Source: Pseudomonadota bacterium (GTDB taxonomy: Bacteria > Desulfobacterota > Desulfovibrionia > Desulfovibrionales > Desulfovibrionaceae). From it: a stretch of 8,039 nt of DNA. Position 1 is the first letter of the stretch. Each line of letters opens with the position of its first letter. The DNA lies in contig JAEXTU010000042.1 in the NCBI GenBank assembly GCA_023453335.1, forward strand, positions 1 through 8,039, read 5' to 3'. Made by a program: the position numbers and the translations under genes. Shown here piece by piece: positions 6,777 through 8,039 of the stretch. The notes under the pieces were generated by a model. That model saw only the letters and a list, made by a program, of their open reading frames with translations. It made no database searches and was not told where the DNA came from.

Positions 6777-6804
6777 TCTAGGCAACAGTGGTCAATACTG
6801 TCAA
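6775..6804 (-). promoter_or_regulatory. Candidate sigma-70 promoter of the qrc operon
   Basis: On the minus strand a perfect TTGACA -35 (6804 to 6799) is followed after 18 bases by TAGAAG (6780 to 6775), which matches 4 of 6 bases of the -10 consensus. The predicted start is near 6768, giving a leader of about 170 nt before qrcA. The -35 is convincing; the -10 and spacing are only fair. Confidence 0.4.
6785..6801. promoter_or_regulatory. ACAGT-N7-ACTGT dyad over the qrc promoter -35/spacer
   Basis: Inverted 5-bp arms (6785-6789 and 6797-6801) with a 7-base centre lie across the spacer and -35 of the candidate promoter. GTCAA also occurs twice at a 9-base step (6791-6795, 6800-6804). The site could be an operator, but it does not match the CRP/FNR-type TTGAT-N4-ATCAA pattern. 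Confidence 0.3.
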
Positions 6805-6912
6805 GGGCTCGGCGCGAAAATTCAGACTGCCCCGGAGGGATGCGCGGTTGTCCTCGGCCCGGAGTTCGGGTACTCATGCCCTGCCGCCCATGGCGGCCAG
6901 CGAGCAACCACC

Positions 6913-7494
6913 ATGCAGATCATCGAGACCGGCCTGCCCGGACTGCTCCTCATCGAACCCAAGGTGTTCGGCGACAGCCGGGGCTTCTTTCTGGAGACCT
7001 GGAGCCGCGCGGCCTTTGCCGCGGCCGGGCTGGACTACGACTTCGTGCAGGACAACCACGCCCGCTCCGGCCCCGCCGGCGTGCTGCGCGGCCTGCACTT
7101 CCAGCTTCCCCCCGCGGCCCAGGCCAAGCTGGTGCGAGTGACCAGCGGCGCGGTCTTCGACGTGGCCGCGGACCTGCGAAAGGGCTCGCCCACCTTCGGC
7201 GCGTGGTACGGAGCCATTTTGTCTGCCGGCAATTTCCGCCAGATGCTCATCCCCCGCGGATTCGCCCACGGCTACCTGACCCTGGTCCCGGACACCGAGT
7301 TCCTCTACAAGGTGGACGCGCCCTACGCCCCGGACCGGGACGCCGGCCTGGCCTGGGACGACCCGGACCTGGCCGTGGCCTGGCCCCTGGCCGAACACGG
7401 CATCGCCGCGCCGGTGCTCTCGGACAAGGACCGCCGCCTGCCCGGCCTGGCCAACTTTCTCTCCCCCTTCACCTTCGCGCCCCCCGGCCGATAG
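6913..7494 (+). CDS. rfbC: dTDP-4-dehydrorhamnose 3,5-epimerase (RmlC/RfbC family)
   Basis: 193 residues, close to the usual family length of about 180-190. The enzyme epimerises C3 and C5 of the 4-keto-6-deoxy sugar nucleotide on the way to dTDP-L-rhamnose, in the cytoplasm. Family landmarks in order: EPKVFGDSRGFFLE (15-28), QDNHARS (46-52), GVLRGLHFQ (56-64) with catalytic His62, KLVRV (72-76), VFDVAADLRKGSPTFG (81-96), PRGFAHGYL (114-122), then LYKVDAPY with the expected catalytic Tyr132, and LSDKD (169-173), which should supply the Asp partner of the His. It is a one-domain cupin. The ATG at 6913 has no good ribosome-binding site upstream, but homology begins right at this start. rfbA, rfbB and rfbD are not visible. 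The next gene makes GDP-mannose, so the true substrate could be another 4-keto sugar nucleotide. Codon usage matches the qrc genes, with no sign of transfer. Confidence 0.93.
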   Translation: MQIIETGLPGLLLIEPKVFGDSRGFFLETWSRAAFAAAGLDYDFVQDNHARSGPAGVLRGLHFQLPPAAQAKLVRVTSGAVFDVAADLRKGSPTFGAWYGAILSAGNFRQMLIPRGFAHGYLTLVPDTEFLYKVDAPYAPDRDAGLAWDDPDLAVAWPLAEHGIAAPVLSDKDRRLPGLANFLSPFTFAPPGR

Positions 7495-7501
7495 GAACAC
7501 C

Positions 7502-8039
7502 ATGCCCAAGAGCACCAAGCGCCCTGCCACCGCCATCCCCGGCCTGCAGGCCGTCATCCTGGCCGGCGGCTCCGGCACCCGGTTGTGGCCCTACTCCCGG
7601 ACCCTGCTGCCCAAGCAGCTCCTGGCCCTCAACGGGGAGAAGACCCTGCTCCAGCAGACCGCGTCCCGCGCCCTGCGCGTGTTCGCGCCCGGCGACCTCT
7701 GGGTGGTCACCAACGAGGAGCAGAAGTTCGAGGTCACCGGCCAGCTCAGGGCGCTGAACCCGGCCCTGGAATCCCAGGTGGTGGCCGAGCCTGTGGGCCG
7801 CAACACTCTGCCCGCCATCCTCCTGGGCATGGACCGCGCCCTGGCCAACAGCCCCGAGGCGGTGGTGGCGGTGTTCCCCTCGGACCACCTCATCCACCAG
7901 CCCGAGATCTGGGAGGCGGCCATGGCCCGCGGCGCGGACCTGGCCCACCGGGGCTGGTTCGTGACCTTCGGGGTCACCCCCACCCGGCCCGAGACCGGCT
8001 ATGGTTACATCCGCAAGGGCAAGGAACTGGGCAAGGACA
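7502..8039 (+). CDS. Mannose-1-phosphate guanylyltransferase, 3'-truncated by window edge
   Basis: 179 residues are visible from ATG at 7502. AGGA at 7493-7496 overlaps the rfbC stop codon and has a 5-nt spacer, so the two genes are translated from one transcript. The enzyme makes GDP-mannose from mannose-1-phosphate and GTP for surface polysaccharide. Visible motifs: LAGGSGTRLWPYSR (20-33) followed by LPKQ (36-39), the nucleotide-binding signature of the GDP-mannose pyrophosphorylase family; EPVGRNTLPAI (96-106), where the usual Ala is Leu103; FPSDH (125-129) with the metal-binding Asp128; and TRPETGYGYI (161-170). The first 14 residues are a basic extension before the Rossmann-like fold. 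Whether the missing C-terminus carries a type II mannose-6-phosphate isomerase domain (ManC/AlgA bifunctional form) cannot be seen here. Confidence 0.93.
   Translation, partial: MPKSTKRPATAIPGLQAVILAGGSGTRLWPYSRTLLPKQLLALNGEKTLLQQTASRALRVFAPGDLWVVTNEEQKFEVTGQLRALNPALESQVVAEPVGRNTLPAILLGMDRALANSPEAVVAVFPSDHLIHQPEIWEAAMARGADLAHRGWFVTFGVTPTRPETGYGYIRKGKELGKD

Larger units (their letters stand above)
6599..6912 (-). other. Divergent intergenic region between qrcA and rfbC
   Basis: These 314 bases separate two divergently transcribed units. They hold a likely minus-strand promoter, two small dyads overlapping it, an A/T-rich patch (TTGTTAAAAATTT, 6747-6759) and a leader hairpin, each listed separately. 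I see no gene in it on either strand. A CCCC/GGGG-rich hairpin (GCCCC with GGGGC, about 6725-6738) also lies in the presumed qrc leader. No convincing plus-strand promoter for rfbC is visible. Confidence 0.6.

Noticed and set aside
1676..6781. 1701-codon plus-strand open frame opposite the whole qrc operon
   Set aside because: It is read codon-for-codon opposite four well-identified genes, has a composition typical of antisense GC-rich frames, shows no domain, and is explained by avoidance of TTA, CTA and TCA.
6848..6876. Possible plus-strand promoter for rfbC (TTGTCC, 17-base spacer, TACTCA)
   Set aside because: The -10 element matches only 2 of 6 consensus positions, which is too weak to call.
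6762..7757. 331-codon plus-strand frame overlapping rfbC and manC-like genes
   Set aside because: It lies out of frame over two genes with clear catalytic motifs; its Pro/Arg/Ala-rich translation is typical of a shifted GC-rich frame.
6874..7948. Minus-strand open frames opposite rfbC and the guanylyltransferase gene (6874-7578, 7469-7948)
   Set aside because: They are antisense shadows of recognised genes with no recognisable domain.

Overview
The window looks like chromosomal DNA from a high-G+C sulfate-reducing bacterium of the Desulfovibrionaceae. The main evidence is a complete qrcABCD operon on the minus strand. It encodes the Qrc complex, a periplasmic cytochrome c3:menaquinone oxidoreductase characterised in Desulfovibrio vulgaris. 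The qrc genes and the sugar-nucleotide genes share a strongly GC-biased codon usage.

Layout: (1) Positions 1-1455, plus strand, hold two genes. The first is the 3' part of a gene whose product ends in what looks like an L-type lectin (concanavalin A-like) domain. Its start lies outside the window. After a 24-nt gap comes a small gene with a type IV prepilin signal and a GspG-like DPWGN motif, but with Gln instead of Glu at mature position 5. This block is visibly poorer in G+C than the rest, and its lectin-like gene in particular uses codons the neighbours avoid. (2) Positions 1456-1744 hold no convincing gene. They contain a stem-loop after the pilin-like gene and a strong intrinsic terminator that faces and ends the qrc operon. 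(3) Positions 1745-6598, minus strand, hold qrcD, qrcC, qrcB and qrcA, transcribed in the order A-B-C-D with gaps of only 15-21 nt. (4) Positions 6599-6912 form a divergent intergenic region of 314 nt. It has a candidate qrc promoter, two dyad elements overlapping that promoter, and a hairpin in the presumed qrcA leader. (5) Positions 6913-8039, plus strand, hold an rfbC-type sugar 3,5-epimerase, then after 7 nt the 5' part of a mannose-1-phosphate guanylyltransferase. This is the start of a surface-polysaccharide precursor unit and is cut by the window edge.

Working model: QrcA, on the periplasmic side, takes electrons from type I cytochrome c3, which is charged by periplasmic hydrogenases and formate dehydrogenases. 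Electrons then pass through QrcB and QrcC to QrcD, which reduces menaquinone. The reduced quinone can feed sulfate respiration. The flanking genes appear functionally unrelated: a possible pilus- or secretion-type surface appendage with a lectin-like partner on one side, and polysaccharide precursors on the other.

The best candidate for something undescribed is the lectin-like/pseudopilin pair at the left edge. The rest is a clear example of a known system, with a few details worth checking.
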